Assembly (NCBI RefSeq): GCF_022179645.1
Contig: NZ_BPRA01000009.1
Span: 62,001 to 126,000 of the forward strand
Origin: Methylobacterium thuringiense
GTDB taxonomy: Bacteria; Pseudomonadota; Alphaproteobacteria; Rhizobiales; Beijerinckiaceae
DNA length: 64,000 nucleotides
Reading direction: 5' to 3'
Positions 63,708 to 64,000 of this stretch are shown piece by piece; position 1 is the stretch's first letter, and each line of letters opens with the position of its first letter. A program made the position numbers and the translations under genes. The notes below the pieces were generated by a model, which ran no database searches, was not told the origin of the DNA, and saw only the letters and a list, made by a program, of their open reading frames with translations.

Positions 63708-64000
63708 GCCGGCGCCAAAGCCGCGCAGGCCGCGTGGCGGTGGCAGCCGGCGAGGTGGTCGTTGACCATGCCGGTCGCCTGCATGAAGGCATGGATGATG
63801 GTCGGCCCGCAGAAGCTGAAGCCCTTCGCCTTCAATGCCTTCGCGATTCTTTGCGAGACCTCGGTCTCGGTGGCGATGTCGGCGCGCGTTTGCGCACCGG
63901 ACTGGACCGGCGTCCCATCGACGAAATCCCAGAGAAAGCGCGAAAACCCCGGTCCGCTCTCCTCGATCGCGAGCCAAGCGCGGGCTCCGGCGATGGTGCC
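63704..64000 (-). CDS. tag: DNA-3-methyladenine glycosylase I (partial, N-terminus beyond window)
   Basis: The last 98 residues are present. The sequence FSFCGPTIIHAFMQATGMVNDH and the C-terminal GCHRHAAC are diagnostic of Tag, which removes 3-methyladenine from alkylated DNA; the Cys and His ligate zinc. The rest is beyond the right edge of the window. Confidence 0.92.
   Translation of the reverse strand, partial: GTIAGARAWLAIEESGPGFSRFLWDFVDGTPVQSGAQTRADIATETEVSQRIAKALKAKGFSFCGPTIIHAFMQATGMVNDHLAGCHRHAACAALAPA

Overview
The window is GC-rich chromosomal DNA from an alphaproteobacterium. A Methylobacterium/Methylorubrum-type member of the Hyphomicrobiales fits best. The gene string erpA/dgt-argS-SPOR-nagZ-tatABC-serS-surE-pcm-nlpD is the usual alphaproteobacterial arrangement. 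The phyR/nepR pair, with PhyR of 267 residues and the phospho-acceptor at Asp190, matches the general stress response (GSR) locus first described in Methylobacterium. I saw no rRNA, tRNA, CRISPR array, transposase or phage module, so this is mostly housekeeping chromosome with small accessory insertions.

Layout. 1-4.8 kb: a surface-glycan acyltransferase (cut by the window edge), a GT2 glycosyltransferase and aspS on the minus strand, divergent from ribonuclease D. 4.9-9.0 kb: a 95-aa unknown, a 629-aa exported unknown, erpA, and divergent dgt. 9.0-11.7 kb: an inserted segment between dgt and argS, holding a Gly/Tyr-rich exported protein and a sulfotransferase-like protein with an 84-bp-repeat coiled coil; its left part is much more AT-rich than the rest. 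11.8-24.2 kb: argS, a SPOR protein, nagZ, tatABC, serS, surE, pcm and an NlpD-type LytM lipoprotein, with two toxin-antitoxin pairs placed in or after this string. 24.3-27.8 kb: YidB-like protein, DUF815 ATPase, class III aminotransferase, cysteine-cluster protein.

27.8-30.7 kb is the most interesting part. It is a compact GSR hub. phyR and nepR are divergent, with two perfect sigma-EcfG promoters (GGAAC-N16-CGTT) back to back in the gap. The same motif precedes a secreted 129-aa protein, a DUF1328 membrane protein, a 57-aa unknown protein with its own terminator, and a short non-coding transcript of about 90 nt that ends in a canonical terminator. That RNA has a C-rich loop closed by a GC stem and looks like a GsrN-type stress sRNA. 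A KGG-motif stress protein (34.7 kb) has a close match to the same promoter, and a 50-aa membrane peptide (38.7 kb) has a weaker one.

30.9-38.9 kb: DUF2865 protein, MBL hydrolase, DUF1499 protein, MarR regulator, KGG protein, a stand-alone cyclic-nucleotide-binding domain, VOC protein, L,D-transpeptidase, SnoaL-like protein, then about 500 bp of highly structured sequence with no credible gene. 39-47.6 kb: ppdK, SleB-like hydrolase, an exported repeat protein, an AcuI-type oxidoreductase, a GreA-like protein, a LysR/wrbA pair. 47.7-54.2 kb: tsaC divergent from an acyl-CoA dehydrogenase/enoyl-CoA hydratase/two-SDR cluster, followed by corA. 54.3-64 kb: a B12-binding radical SAM protein with a decayed fragment of a second copy upstream, an SRAP protein, two rRNA methyltransferases, sodC, dxs with xseB, a tyrosine phosphatase-like protein, an HD hydrolase and tag (cut by the window edge). 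Two families of short palindromic repeats (73 bp and 65 bp, two copies each) lie between genes at 33, 36 and 45.8 kb.
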